The notes: generated from the letters alone by a model not told the origin. Shown: positions 1 to 7,344, numbered from the stretch's first letter. The stretch: DNA of 8,686 nucleotides from an uncultured Roseburia sp. (GCA_934307185.1 CAKRCJ010000077.1:1-8686), one strand, 5' to 3'. Translations and numbers: made by a program.

Positions 1-673
1 GCTTCTTCTGCTGATACCACATGCGCTCCATTAATGTCAGCTCCTGGTTGATTTCACTCTTTTTAAACAGCTCCGACTGCATATACAAAAAAGTCACACA
101 ATAAATCTGTACGATAATCGCAAGCTTTGACTCCCTGTTGCTCATATAATAATTATAATTGGAATACTGCGACAAAATCAGAATGACAGCCGCAGACAAT
201 GTTCTTCTTGGTCCTGCCTGATACACACCATTTCTCGGCATCCAGCGGAATAATGTCAGTGCTGCCGCCAGATATGCCACTGCAAAAAAGATACTATATA
301 ACGTAAGCCTTATCTGTAACGGATAAGTTGTCATATGAAGTGCTTCATCCAGACTGTTCCACAAAATGTTAACGCAGTAATAAATCATAACTGCCCAGAC
401 AGATGTATATAATGCATCCCAGCACATTTTCATATACACAATGCATACCGCAGTGTAAAGCACAAGCAGCCGTATGATAAATTCAGCTATCATATGCTTA
501 TTCATGCCCGGCAGTGCAAAACGCAAAAGCTGTAAAATCACAAGTGCAATTATAAGTATCAAAGCATTTTTTATTTTTTTCCCGGACATCACCTGCAACG
601 GCAGCAAAAAAAGATACGCACATACAAGCAATAAGAAATCCTGAAATATCCACATTCCAAATGATACTGACAT
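1..673 (-). CDS. Sensor histidine kinase, GHKL/AgrC type (5' part only, runs off the left edge)
   Basis: Reading leftward from ATG 673-671, the frame stays open for 224 codons to the window edge. The visible product is almost all membrane: hydrophobic segments lie at about residues 9-28, 36-54, 62-82, 88-105, 121-143, 158-170 and 184-199, so roughly five to seven helices. A charged stretch follows (residues 202-224, containing ELTLMERMWYQQKK), typical of the coiled linker before the dimerisation helix of GHKL kinases. The phospho-accepting His and the ATPase domain would lie outside the window, so the kinase call is inferred from the polytopic N-terminus, the linker and the partner gene. The ATG lies 2 bp after the stop of the LytTR regulator gene, and its ribosome binding site (AGGGAG, 688-683) is inside that gene's last codons, so the pair is translationally close-coupled. 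Such kinases usually sense peptides or membrane-derived signals; no signal peptide gene is visible here. Confidence 0.75.
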   Translation of the reverse strand, partial: MSVSFGMWIFQDFLLLVCAYLFLLPLQVMSGKKIKNALILIIALVILQLLRFALPGMNKHMIAEFIIRLLVLYTAVCIVYMKMCWDALYTSVWAVMIYYCVNILWNSLDEALHMTTYPLQIRLTLYSIFFAVAYLAAALTLFRWMPRNGVYQAGPRRTLSAAVILILSQYSNYNYYMSNRESKLAIIVQIYCVTFLYMQSELFKKSEINQELTLMERMWYQQKK

Positions 674-675
674 GA

Positions 676-1386
676 CTAACTTCTCCCTACACTTCGGATT
701 AACGCCGTCAGAAAGGCTTTTTTGCTTCTTCTGCTAATCTGAAGCTCCTGTCCTTCCACAACTGCAATATCATCCTTAATCTCTGACACATGCGTAAGCC
801 CCACCAGACACCAGTTACTGCACTTTGCAAACATTCCCTTCGGCAGTTCTTCCTCGACGCTCTTTAAACTTCCACGAACCTCAAAATCTCCCTGGCTTGT
901 GTGATAACACAAAATATGATTTTGAATTTCAACATAATAAATATCTTTTGAGTCAATTTTGCGTATGCCGCTTCCGGTCTGTATCATAACAAGCTTGCTT
1001 CCCCGGTTTTCCACAAGCTGTATTGCCCGGTCCATCTTATTTGCAAAATTATAATACTGAATTGGTTTCAACACAAAGTCTAACGCCCCGACCTCGTATC
1101 CTTTAATTGCAAAATGTGCCATATTGGTAATAAACATAATGACAACCTGTGCATCTGTCTTACGGATCGTCTCTGCTGCTTCCATGCCATTTGTTCCCGG
1201 CATTTCAATATCCATCAGAATAATGTCATAATCTCCCTGATAAACAGCCAGAAAGTCGTCTGCCTTTTCATATTGTTCTATCTCAAAGGAAGTGCCACGT
1301 TCTGTTTCATATTGCTTTATATAGTTAAAAAGTGTCTCACGATATCCGTTATCGTCCTCTACAATTGCTATCCTGTTCACCGTCAT
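676..1386 (-). CDS. LytTR-family response regulator
   Basis: A 236-residue DNA-binding response regulator of the AgrA/LytR class. The receiver domain covers about residues 3-125. It has the acidic pocket E10-D11-D12, phospho-acceptor D59 in LMDIEMPGTNG, the switch Thr T87 and the conserved Lys K107 in LDFVLKPI, so it should be phosphorylation-competent. A LytTR DNA-binding domain follows at about 132-230, with recognisable IYYVEIQNH, SLKSVEEELP and LQISRRSKKAF segments. Length is normal for the class. The start is supported by GAAGGGA (1398-1392), 5 nt from the ATG. It is the first gene of a two-gene operon with the downstream histidine kinase, its presumed phosphodonor, and has its own promoter behind the mcp terminator. 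Its targets cannot be read from the sequence; AgrA-like regulators commonly activate peptide-signalling, bacteriocin or envelope genes, often including their own operon. Confidence 0.93.
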   Translation of the reverse strand: MTVNRIAIVEDDNGYRETLFNYIKQYETERGTSFEIEQYEKADDFLAVYQGDYDIILMDIEMPGTNGMEAAETIRKTDAQVVIMFITNMAHFAIKGYEVGALDFVLKPIQYYNFANKMDRAIQLVENRGSKLVMIQTGSGIRKIDSKDIYYVEIQNHILCYHTSQGDFEVRGSLKSVEEELPKGMFAKCSNWCLVGLTHVSEIKDDIAVVEGQELQISRRSKKAFLTALIRSVGRS

Positions 1387-1415
1387 ACCAATCCCTTCGT
1401 TTTTACATAACTATA

Positions 1416-1444
1416 ATTATAACTGTTTCATTTTATAGTGTCTA
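1416..1444 (-). promoter_or_regulatory. Sigma-A-type promoter of the response regulator/kinase operon
   Basis: On the minus strand, TAGACA (1444-1439) is followed by exactly 17 nt and TATAAT (1421-1416). The -10 is a perfect match and the -35 differs from TTGACA at one position. Transcription would start near 1409, giving a leader of about 22 nt that holds the GAAGGGA ribosome binding site. The -35 begins one base beyond the T-run of the mcp terminator. Two AGTTAT direct repeats, 12 bp start to start, overlap the -10 and could be regulator contacts, but they do not have the usual LytTR site spacing. Confidence 0.8.
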
Positions 1445-1445
1445 G

Positions 1446-1486
1446 AAAAAAAGCGTAAATCCCCAAATCGGATTTACGCTTTTTTT
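1446..1486 (-). terminator. Intrinsic terminator of the chemoreceptor gene, symmetric in both directions
   Basis: A perfect 17-bp inverted repeat (1446-1462 with 1470-1486) surrounds a 7-nt loop. The inner ten pairs (GCGTAAATCC) form the stable stem, flanked by A7 and T7 tracts. Leftward transcription, 19 nt past the mcp stop, gives the hairpin followed by a U-run, a textbook Rho-independent terminator. The symmetry would also let it stop rightward transcription. It separates mcp from the two-component operon. Confidence 0.93.
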
Positions 1487-1505
1487 ACTTCTGATACAGT
1501 TTTTT

Positions 1506-3536
1506 CTAATTCTGACTTCCGTCATCTTCCAAATCAAAATGTTTTACTAATTCTTCTAATGTTGTTGCCTGGGCAGCTAACTCTTCTGAGGTTGCGGAGG
1601 TCTCCTCTGCGGATGCGGAATTGTCCTCCACACCTTTTGAAATCTCTTCAATTCCAAGCTTAATCTGCTCTATGCTCTGGTTCTGTGCTTCGTTATTCTC
1701 TGCACTCTTTCCAATCATTCCATTTACATTTTCAATTGCAGCCAATACCTCCTGCATGGATGTAACTACATCTGCCGCAATCTTTGTACCGCGCTCAATT
1801 TCCTGGATAGATACTCCAATCAAATCTTTTGTATTATTTGCAGCCTTTGAGCTTCCTTCTGCCAGAGAGCCAATCTCAGATGCAACAACTGCAAAGCCTT
1901 TTCCCGCTTCGCCGGCTCTTGCTGCTTCAATCGATGCATTCAGTGCTAACAGGTTTGTCTGGTCTGCAATATCTTCAATGGTTTTGATAATGCTTACAAC
2001 TTCATTGGATGTCTCATTAATCTTGTTCATCGCTTCTGTCATCTGATTCATTTGTTCCTGACTATCCTGCATCATCTTTGTAACACGGGTTGTCTCTGCT
2101 GCTGAATCCATTGCTTCTTTTGTATTTTCTTTTACCTGCTCAGATACGGAAACTGCAGTTGCAACAAGTTCTTCCACGGATGCTGCCTGCGTACTTGCTC
2201 CTTCTGCAATGTTCTGCGCCGCTCTGGATAAATCATCAGCACCTGCAGATACCTGTGCAGAACTGTTAATAATGTTCTCCATCATATTCTGCAGGGAATC
2301 TGAAATATTAAGCATCGCTTCTTTTACTTTTTCAAAATCGCCTTCGTAATCATATTTCAATGTAAATTTCAATTTGCCCGATGCAAGACGGTTTAAAACT
2401 TCGGAAATCTCATCAATATAATTTATGTATTCCTTCAGACGGGTTACCGTCTTATCAATCGAGCCGGCAAGCTCGCCAATCTCATTTTCTGAGTCAACAT
2501 GAAGGGATACGTCTAAGTTTCCTGCTGCAAGCTCCTGCGCAACATCGTTTAAAGATATAATCGGCTTTGTAATACCTGCTGCCAGTTTACGGATTGCAAT
2601 AATAATAATAACAACGCCCACAATTACCAATAATAACACAACAACAATGCACTGGATAAGACTTGCAAAATATTCACTTGACGGCATGCAGCTCAAGGTA
2701 TAGTAATCCGTCGTTCCGATTCTTCCGACATATCCATACTTGCTGCTTCCATCTGCCTTATATTTTACAGAAGTATCTTTCTGGCTGGAAATTGCATTCA
2801 TGACAGAATCAGAAACATTCATCTCCGAAAGATTCTTCAGCTGGTTTTCCGTATTTGGATGATAAATAACCGTACCATCCTGTATTACTAAAATAACAAA
2901 TCCGTTGCTTCCAATCTTATAGGACGGAAGCAGTTCATCAATATGATCTAACGCAATATCCGCTCCCGCTACACCAATGATGTTCTTTCCGCCCTTATCA
3001 TAAACCGGTGTTGCAGCACTTAAAATCAGATTACCTGTGCTGGCATCCACATACGCACCGGTAAGAATGGTACTGTCCGTTTCCACTGCACTATACCAGG
3101 TACGCTCTGTAATCTCAAATGTTTTGTCACTGGTATATCCGTCAGACTGTGTCAGTACGTCAGCATCAATATCTCCAAGCCATACTGCCTGGATATTCTC
3201 GCTGTCTGCTGCTGCAATCTTCTTCATCTCTTCAAAAACAGTCTCATAATCCTCTGACTTTGTAATGTCATCCCCTGCTTTTGTCTCTGTGAGCAAAGTC
3301 TGTACGTCTGTATCTAATGCCATCAATTCTACAATTGTCATGTATTCTTTAAAGAACATTTCCAGCTGATACGACGCTGCCTTCGACTGCATCTGCAAAT
3401 CATTCTTCTGTGCACTGAGACTGACGTTTCCTACCATAAATGTAACTACTACCGCTACAATTAAAAAGATAGTAATTACAATCGAAAGAATACGGATCTG
3501 AATCTCCTGCGCAATCTGTTTTTTCTTTGGTTTCAT
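1506..3536 (-). CDS. Methyl-accepting chemotaxis protein with dCache_1 sensor, predicted amino-acid receptor
   Basis: A 676-residue transmembrane chemoreceptor. Order: basic cytoplasmic N-terminus, TM1 about 14-36, extracytoplasmic double-Cache sensor about 40-288, TM2 about 293-316, HAMP about 317-369 (ending in [17 protein letters not shown]), a second HAMP-like segment about 370-422, and the signalling coiled-coil hairpin about 425-663. The hairpin tip is the highly conserved block at 524-560 ([19 protein letters not shown] then [11 protein letters not shown]), which contacts CheA and CheW; Gly556 sits where many receptors have Arg. Glu-rich methylation-type segments occur near 455 and 641-655. 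No CheR-tethering pentapeptide is present at the C-terminus. In the distal Cache pocket, R145, W147, Y148, Y162, D164 and D193 match by spacing the residues of amino-acid-binding dCache_1 receptors such as PctA. The start is supported by AAGGAGGAG (3554-3546), 9 nt away. An upstream ATG 3 nt from the AGGAGG opens only a three-codon frame whose TGA overlaps the true start. The gene stands alone, with no other che genes visible. Confidence 0.95.
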   Translation of the reverse strand: MKPKKKQIAQEIQIRILSIVITIFLIVAVVVTFMVGNVSLSAQKNDLQMQSKAASYQLEMFFKEYMTIVELMALDTDVQTLLTETKAGDDITKSEDYETVFEEMKKIAAADSENIQAVWLGDIDADVLTQSDGYTSDKTFEITERTWYSAVETDSTILTGAYVDASTGNLILSAATPVYDKGGKNIIGVAGADIALDHIDELLPSYKIGSNGFVILVIQDGTVIYHPNTENQLKNLSEMNVSDSVMNAISSQKDTSVKYKADGSSKYGYVGRIGTTDYYTLSCMPSSEYFASLIQCIVVVLLLVIVGVVIIIIAIRKLAAGITKPIISLNDVAQELAAGNLDVSLHVDSENEIGELAGSIDKTVTRLKEYINYIDEISEVLNRLASGKLKFTLKYDYEGDFEKVKEAMLNISDSLQNMMENIINSSAQVSAGADDLSRAAQNIAEGASTQAASVEELVATAVSVSEQVKENTKEAMDSAAETTRVTKMMQDSQEQMNQMTEAMNKINETSNEVVSIIKTIEDIADQTNLLALNASIEAARAGEAGKGFAVVASEIGSLAEGSSKAANNTKDLIGVSIQEIERGTKIAADVVTSMQEVLAAIENVNGMIGKSAENNEAQNQSIEQIKLGIEEISKGVEDNSASAEETSATSEELAAQATTLEELVKHFDLEDDGSQN

Positions 3537-3566
3537 ATCCTCATTCTCCTCCTTATGCTCTTTTCC

Positions 3567-3590
3567 AGTAATTTTCCCCGAAAATTTACT
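3567..3590 (-). promoter_or_regulatory. Stem-loop at the predicted 5' end of the chemoreceptor mRNA
   Basis: On the minus strand AGTAA-A-TTTTC pairs with GAAAATTACT around a GGG loop: ten base pairs with one bulged A. It lies just downstream of the candidate -10 (3605-3600) and upstream of the ribosome binding site (3554-3546). If transcription starts near 3592, the hairpin would begin within a few nucleotides of the 5' end, a position where stem-loops can protect mRNA. No U-run follows, so it is not a terminator. The role is inferred. Confidence 0.45.
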
Positions 3591-3599
3591 ATGTTTTTT

Positions 3600-3605
3600 A
3601 TTATA
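3600..3605 (-). promoter_or_regulatory. Candidate -10 element for the chemoreceptor gene
   Basis: A perfect TATAAT on the minus strand lies 64 nt upstream of the mcp start, in the 106-bp gap after the deacetylase gene. The hexamer 17 nt upstream (TTTTAT) is a poor -35, so either an activator is needed or transcription also arrives from upstream. I looked for the motility sigma-factor pattern (TAAA-N15-GCCGATAT) often used by chemoreceptor genes; it does not fit at correct spacing. Confidence 0.4.
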
Positions 3606-3643
3606 TCTCTTTTTTTGCCCAAATAAAATATTTAATTATGATT

Positions 3644-4498
3644 TTACTGATTTTTTTCGATTAAGTCTGATAATGGAGCAAATGTATACCCCATTTCTTC
3701 CCATTTTGTAAGCAGCTCATCAAGAATGGCTCCATTTGTGGAAGATGTATTATGTAAAAGAACAATCGCTCCCGGATGAATTCGTCCAATTAACTTATCA
3801 AAAGCTTCCTCCTTCGTCGGCTGTGCATCCACATTCCAGTCCACGTAGGCAAGACTCCAGAAAAAGGTCTGATAGCCCAATTCCTTTGCCATTGCAAGAT
3901 TATCCGTACTGTATTTTCCCTGCGGCGGTCTGTAATACTTTGTCATCTCCTGCCCTGTCACCTCTTCATACAGGCTGCTTACAGAGTCGAGTTCTTTTTG
4001 GAACGACTCTATATCAGAAATTGCAGACATATCCGGGTGATGATAGGTGTGGTTTCCAACCGTATGCCCTTCCTCTGCCATTCTCTTTACCAGTTCCGGC
4101 GCACTCTCCAAAAAATGTCCTACCACAAAAAAGGCTGCCGGTGCCTCATGCTTTTTCAGTGCATCTAAAATAGCCTCTGTATTTCCATTCTCATAGCCGC
4201 AGTCAAATGTCAGATAAATGATTTTTTCACTGTTGTCTCCTATATAAAAGGCATTGTATTTTTTTAATTCATCCGCGGAAGCATTCCCTGTCGGCTGCTG
4301 TTCGGTTCCTGACGCTCCAAATCCAAGTCCCCAGTTATCTGCTGCCTCTTCCATTTTAATTACTTCTTCTGTCTGCTTTTCATTTTTCCATTTCGTACTG
4401 ACTGACGCTGTTCCCCAGCCAAATAAAAACATAACTGCAAAGAGCCACAATACCGCCCTGTACTGCAATATAAACTTTTTCATCCCTAACTTCCGCAT
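3644..4498 (-). CDS. pdaA: Polysaccharide deacetylase, PdaA-like (muramic delta-lactam pathway type)
   Basis: A 284-residue NodB-fold deacetylase with an N-terminal membrane anchor or signal segment (about 14-29), so it acts outside the membrane on peptidoglycan. The catalytic motifs are all present: YLTFDCGYENG at 95-105 with base D99; H150 and H154 in HTYHHP; RPPQG at 190-194; D220-W221 in LAYVDWN; and H249 in IVLLHNTSSTNG. The TFDxGYENG and SLAYVDW signatures and the N-terminal NWGLGF segment point to the PdaA subgroup, which de-N-acetylates muramic acid on the way to the delta-lactam of spore cortex. PdaA is known to carry Asn after the catalytic Asp; here it is Cys100. ATG 4498 has only a weak Shine-Dalgarno; ATG 4483 (Met6) has GGAAG 6 nt upstream and may be the true start, leaving MKKFILQ as N-terminus. 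It lies 60 bp downstream of the large gene with no terminator between. The role in sporulation rather than vegetative wall modification is inferred from family resemblance. Confidence 0.88.
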   Translation of the reverse strand: MRKLGMKKFILQYRAVLWLFAVMFLFGWGTASVSTKWKNEKQTEEVIKMEEAADNWGLGFGASGTEQQPTGNASADELKKYNAFYIGDNSEKIIYLTFDCGYENGNTEAILDALKKHEAPAAFFVVGHFLESAPELVKRMAEEGHTVGNHTYHHPDMSAISDIESFQKELDSVSSLYEEVTGQEMTKYYRPPQGKYSTDNLAMAKELGYQTFFWSLAYVDWNVDAQPTKEEAFDKLIGRIHPGAIVLLHNTSSTNGAILDELLTKWEEMGYTFAPLSDLIEKNQ

Positions 4499-4558
4499 AT
4501 TCTTTTATCTAATATATACGGATTTTCAGGTTGTTTCATTCCTTATGCTTTAAAATCT

Positions 4559-7273
4559 TTATTCATTCCGCTTAAATCCACATCTCGGGCAGACATTTGA
4601 ACCACGGTAAACATAACCGCACCGGAAACAGCAGATTGTTTCGTGCTTTTCTTTTGCAAGATAAGGTTCTTTTCTTGAAAATGGCTTCTCCTGTAAATAA
4701 TATACAAATTCCTCTAATACCTTTGCTAACTGTTCCGGCTGTTTTAATTCATTTCCGGCCGGCAGCTTTGTCTTTGTTCCATTCGTCTGATATACATAAA
4801 TTCCATGATTTAAAAGACCTTTTACCGCTTCTATACGTTCAATATCCATGATAGGAATATAGTAAGAACCCATCCATGCGCTGTAATAAATCCTTTCCGG
4901 TGTAAGTGTAAATCCTTCCTTTCCGGACGCATCCCTTGATTTATCCACTGTGAGTACCGGATATTCGAATTTGTCAACTCCGCTTGCATAAGATACCATC
5001 GCATAGTCAATGACCGCTGTCTCTTCCGGCAGTGCCTGCTTCATGAAAACCTTTTTTGCCGGATAAAAATGAAAACGCTCCGACTCTTCCACTCCAGCCT
5101 CCTGCAGCGCAGTTTTTAGCTTTCCTACTAAAAGCTCACATTCGTCTGTCTTGATTTTTCTTAAGCGTTTTTCTACTCCCTTTAACGCATCATACTTTAA
5201 TTCCGGCCAGAAATCGCTATCCTCAAGCTCTTCGTACACTTCCATGGCATCTTCAAAGTCCATATTTTCCACATTCTTACAGAGATTATTTATCTCTTTT
5301 TCATCCATTACACGGATTTTATCATTCACCTGCTCTATATAAGGTCTTAGAAGCTCCGGGCTGATATTCTGTGCAAGCATTTCCTCTTTTAAATTTTTAT
5401 AATCTTCCTTCGTCTTTCTTCCCCTGGAATAAAGCTTTCGTTCAATCTCAGACAGCTTCTTTAGCTGCTCTTTCCTGTTCTCCTCTGTCCGTTTCCTCTC
5501 CTGTGGTAACTTATCCTCTTTTCTCTCCTTTGCCGTGTCTTTTTTCGTCCACTCACTTTTCCTTTGTCCAAAGCTTTCTGTTTTTTCCGGACGGTATTCT
5601 TTCCGGCTCTCCGAAATATATTTTACCGGTTCTGATACTTCTTCGACCTTCGGTGTTTTTTTCAATATTTGAAAGGTTTTTGGAATTTTAAAAAGCAGCT
5701 TTCCCTTCTGTTTCTTTGCCAGATCTGATAAGCTTTCTGCCTTTACCGGATGTCTTGGTTCCTTATTCATCTGCTTTTCTTCTCTTTTTAAATATCGTAG
5801 GGCAGACTGCTCTGCTTTTCTTTTCTGCCTACTCTTAGGATTTTCGTTTTTTTTCGAAGCAGGCAGTTCTTCCTTTGATGGCACCTGCTGTTTTACACTT
5901 ATTTCTCTTGGTATTTCTGCTTTCCCTGTTGTTTTTTTATTTTCTGTATTTTTGAAATTTTCTGTATTTTTGAGATTTTCTGTATTTTTGCTATTATTTC
6001 TGTTTTTGTTGCTATCTGTACTTTTCTTACTGTAGGAAAAATCTTTTGATATATTGATTATTCCCGATGTCCTGCTTTCTTTTGGCTCTGTAGCAGGCAC
6101 TTGCGGCTGCTTCACTGTTTCTGACTCCTTATCCGCGGCTTCTTCTTTTAGAATTTTCTCTTTTGCCTTCGCTTTCGGTGTTTCCTCCTGCTGCATCGTC
6201 TTTATCGCCTGTTCTAATTTTTCCACCGTCTCATCCGGGTAAAATCCTTCTTCCATCTTCCTCATGGTACGAAACAGCTCCGGCTCAGACATTTCCGGCA
6301 GATGCAGCACAAGCTCCTCTGCAGACTCCTCACTGCTGTCTTCTTTCGCTGCTTTGGAGTGGACGGATGCATTGCCTTTCTGGTCGAGATACTGATTGTA
6401 ATTCGGATTGACTACTTTTTTTGCTGTTTTGCCTAACAGTTCTAAATAATCCTCATAAGCAACTTCGTCCTTTTCAAAATCCATACAGTAAACATCACCG
6501 TCTATCAGCATCTTTTCCGGTCTTGGCGTATAAAAACAGCAGCATTTTTTACAGGTATAAGACCGCGCCATCAGAACCTTTCCCTCGTCTGTCTCTATCG
6601 TAAATTCTTTTCCCTGTGGATATACCCCCATATACATTTTATTGCTGCACTTTGGACAGAGATATCCCACCACATAAAAGTTATTTCCAATCCTGTCTTT
6701 TCTTCTCTCTGCAATCGTAGTTTCTTTCATCAGAAAACCATACGCCGCCTTCTTCCAGAGAAGCTTGTGCCAGAGTCCCTGTGTCTCATCCACTTCCTCC
6801 TGCGGTTCTTCTTTCTCATTCTCCTCTAATGCCGCCTCAATGACATCCTCATAAGTAATACGGATTTTGCCCCTGTAAAATCTGAAATGTTCATAATCAT
6901 ACTGTGCTTCCACGGAAAACGTACTTAAAATCTGCGTAAAAAGCCGGTTTAACTTTTTGAAATCCTTATCCACCTTAAGCCCTTTGATATGTCCCCATTT
7001 TCCAAAAGCATACAATACCATATTCAAAATATCCTTCACCTGCGGATAATCGGTTACCAGAACAATCTCTTCCTCCTTTGCCTGAAGATCTATTATATTC
7101 GTCACAACCAATTTGGTATCAAAATTAAAAAATAATGACCTGACTTTTCCCTGAAGAATTAAATAGTCACCTATCACAAAAAATAATCCGTTCCATTCTA
7201 CCGGAACTCCCATCATCTTTATTAACTTCTGAAAAGTAAGCTTTAATTCATTGTCTGATTTAAGTACAATCAT
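4559..7273 (-). CDS. Large multidomain protein of unknown function with two zinc ribbons
   Basis: A 904-residue protein I do not recognise as a named family. In order: an N-terminal alpha/beta-like region (1-145); a cytoplasmic-looking segment leading to a zinc ribbon, C206-x2-C209 then C241-x2-C244 (with C245, C246 adjacent); a low-complexity region rich in Lys, Glu, Ser and Asn (about 300-610), including three NTEN repeats; two tandem helical repeats of 51-residue period (628-719); a beta-rich C-terminal domain (about 740-862, with FTLTPERIYYSAWMGSYYIP) that resembles bacterial PH-like domains; and a final ribbon, C882-x2-C885-x9-C895-x2-C898. There is no signal peptide or convincing membrane helix, so it should be cytoplasmic. 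The start is supported by GAGG 7 nt upstream of the ATG and by a consensus promoter giving a leader of about 36 nt. Its neighbours are htpG, divergent, and the PdaA-like gene 60 bp downstream in the same direction. The ribbons and PH-like fold suggest a scaffolding or nucleic-acid/lipid-binding role, but no function can be assigned. Confidence 0.85.
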   Translation of the reverse strand: MIVLKSDNELKLTFQKLIKMMGVPVEWNGLFFVIGDYLILQGKVRSLFFNFDTKLVVTNIIDLQAKEEEIVLVTDYPQVKDILNMVLYAFGKWGHIKGLKVDKDFKKLNRLFTQILSTFSVEAQYDYEHFRFYRGKIRITYEDVIEAALEENEKEEPQEEVDETQGLWHKLLWKKAAYGFLMKETTIAERRKDRIGNNFYVVGYLCPKCSNKMYMGVYPQGKEFTIETDEGKVLMARSYTCKKCCCFYTPRPEKMLIDGDVYCMDFEKDEVAYEDYLELLGKTAKKVVNPNYNQYLDQKGNASVHSKAAKEDSSEESAEELVLHLPEMSEPELFRTMRKMEEGFYPDETVEKLEQAIKTMQQEETPKAKAKEKILKEEAADKESETVKQPQVPATEPKESRTSGIINISKDFSYSKKSTDSNKNRNNSKNTENLKNTENFKNTENKKTTGKAEIPREISVKQQVPSKEELPASKKNENPKSRQKRKAEQSALRYLKREEKQMNKEPRHPVKAESLSDLAKKQKGKLLFKIPKTFQILKKTPKVEEVSEPVKYISESRKEYRPEKTESFGQRKSEWTKKDTAKERKEDKLPQERKRTEENRKEQLKKLSEIERKLYSRGRKTKEDYKNLKEEMLAQNISPELLRPYIEQVNDKIRVMDEKEINNLCKNVENMDFEDAMEVYEELEDSDFWPELKYDALKGVEKRLRKIKTDECELLVGKLKTALQEAGVEESERFHFYPAKKVFMKQALPEETAVIDYAMVSYASGVDKFEYPVLTVDKSRDASGKEGFTLTPERIYYSAWMGSYYIPIMDIERIEAVKGLLNHGIYVYQTNGTKTKLPAGNELKQPEQLAKVLEEFVYYLQEKPFSRKEPYLAKEKHETICCFRCGYVYRGSNVCPRCGFKRNE
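5117..5392 (-). repeat. Protein-level tandem duplication (51-residue period) inside the large gene
   Basis: Residues 628-668 align without gaps to 679-719 of the large protein. Identical or conservative pairs include E630/E681, E631/E682, M632/L683, P639/P690, E640/E691, L641/L692, V649/V700, K652/R703, I653/L704, R654/R705, M656/I707, E660/E711 and L664/L715. Both units share a PEL motif followed by an amphipathic helix. The two copies are diverged in DNA, so this is an old duplication, probably a helical repeat module. Confidence 0.7.
5941..5994 (-). repeat. Three in-frame 18-bp tandem repeats in the large gene
   Basis: Three adjacent 18-bp units with plus-strand consensus TTTCTGTATTTTTGNNAT occupy 5941-5958, 5959-5976 and 5977-5994 and differ only at two positions near the end; a degraded fourth copy follows at about 5995-6015. 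Each encodes the hexapeptide K-N-T-E-N-(L/F/K), around residues 429-447 of the large protein, in its disordered region. Because the unit is a multiple of 3, copy number can change by slippage without breaking the frame. Confidence 0.9.
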
Positions 7274-7315
7274 TTTTCTGCCTCACATATGTAAAAATTC
7301 GTCCTGTTTTTTCCT

Positions 7316-7344
7316 ATTATATTTCTTATGCCGCATAATCTCAA
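7316..7344 (-). promoter_or_regulatory. Sigma-A-type promoter of the large unknown gene
   Basis: On the minus strand TTGAGA (7344-7339) is separated by exactly 17 nt from TATAAT (7321-7316). Transcription would begin near 7309, about 36 nt before the ATG at 7273. The spacer is largely filled by the palindrome TTATGCCGCATAA (7326-7338), so a protein bound there would directly occlude RNA polymerase. Confidence 0.8.
7326..7338. promoter_or_regulatory. Palindrome in the promoter spacer of the large gene (possible operator)
   Basis: TTATGC-C-GCATAA is a perfect 6-1-6 inverted repeat between the -35 and -10 of the leftward promoter. It is too short and lacks the T-run needed for a terminator. Its place is typical of a repressor site, but the DNA-binding protein is unknown. 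Confidence 0.5.

Noticed and set aside
1114..1410. Plus-strand open frame opposite the response regulator
   Set aside because: No family signature or ribosome binding site. It lies antisense to a gene with clear receiver and LytTR motifs.
1621..3249. Plus-strand open frames opposite the chemoreceptor gene
   Set aside because: They are antisense to conserved chemoreceptor signalling and Cache sequence and show no protein motif of their own.
3606..3643. Terminator after the PdaA-like gene
   Set aside because: Only short AT pairs (TAAAAT/ATTTTA) with no stable stem and no suitably placed U-run.
4499..4558. Sporulation sigma-G-like promoter (GAATG ... TATATTA) upstream of the PdaA-like gene
   Set aside because: The -10 matches only partly and the spacing is about 20 nt, too long. 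A weak ATGAAA-N17-TATATT alternative is no better, so no promoter is annotated.
5941..6015. CRISPR-like array
   Set aside because: The units are directly adjacent, 18 bp and coding, with no spacers or cas genes; this is a coding tandem repeat.
4597..6603. Several Ser/Phe/Pro-rich plus-strand frames opposite the large unknown gene
   Set aside because: Their composition is what the reverse of Lys/Glu-rich codons produces. No ribosome binding sites or domains; the minus frame has zinc ribbons, a promoter and a Shine-Dalgarno.
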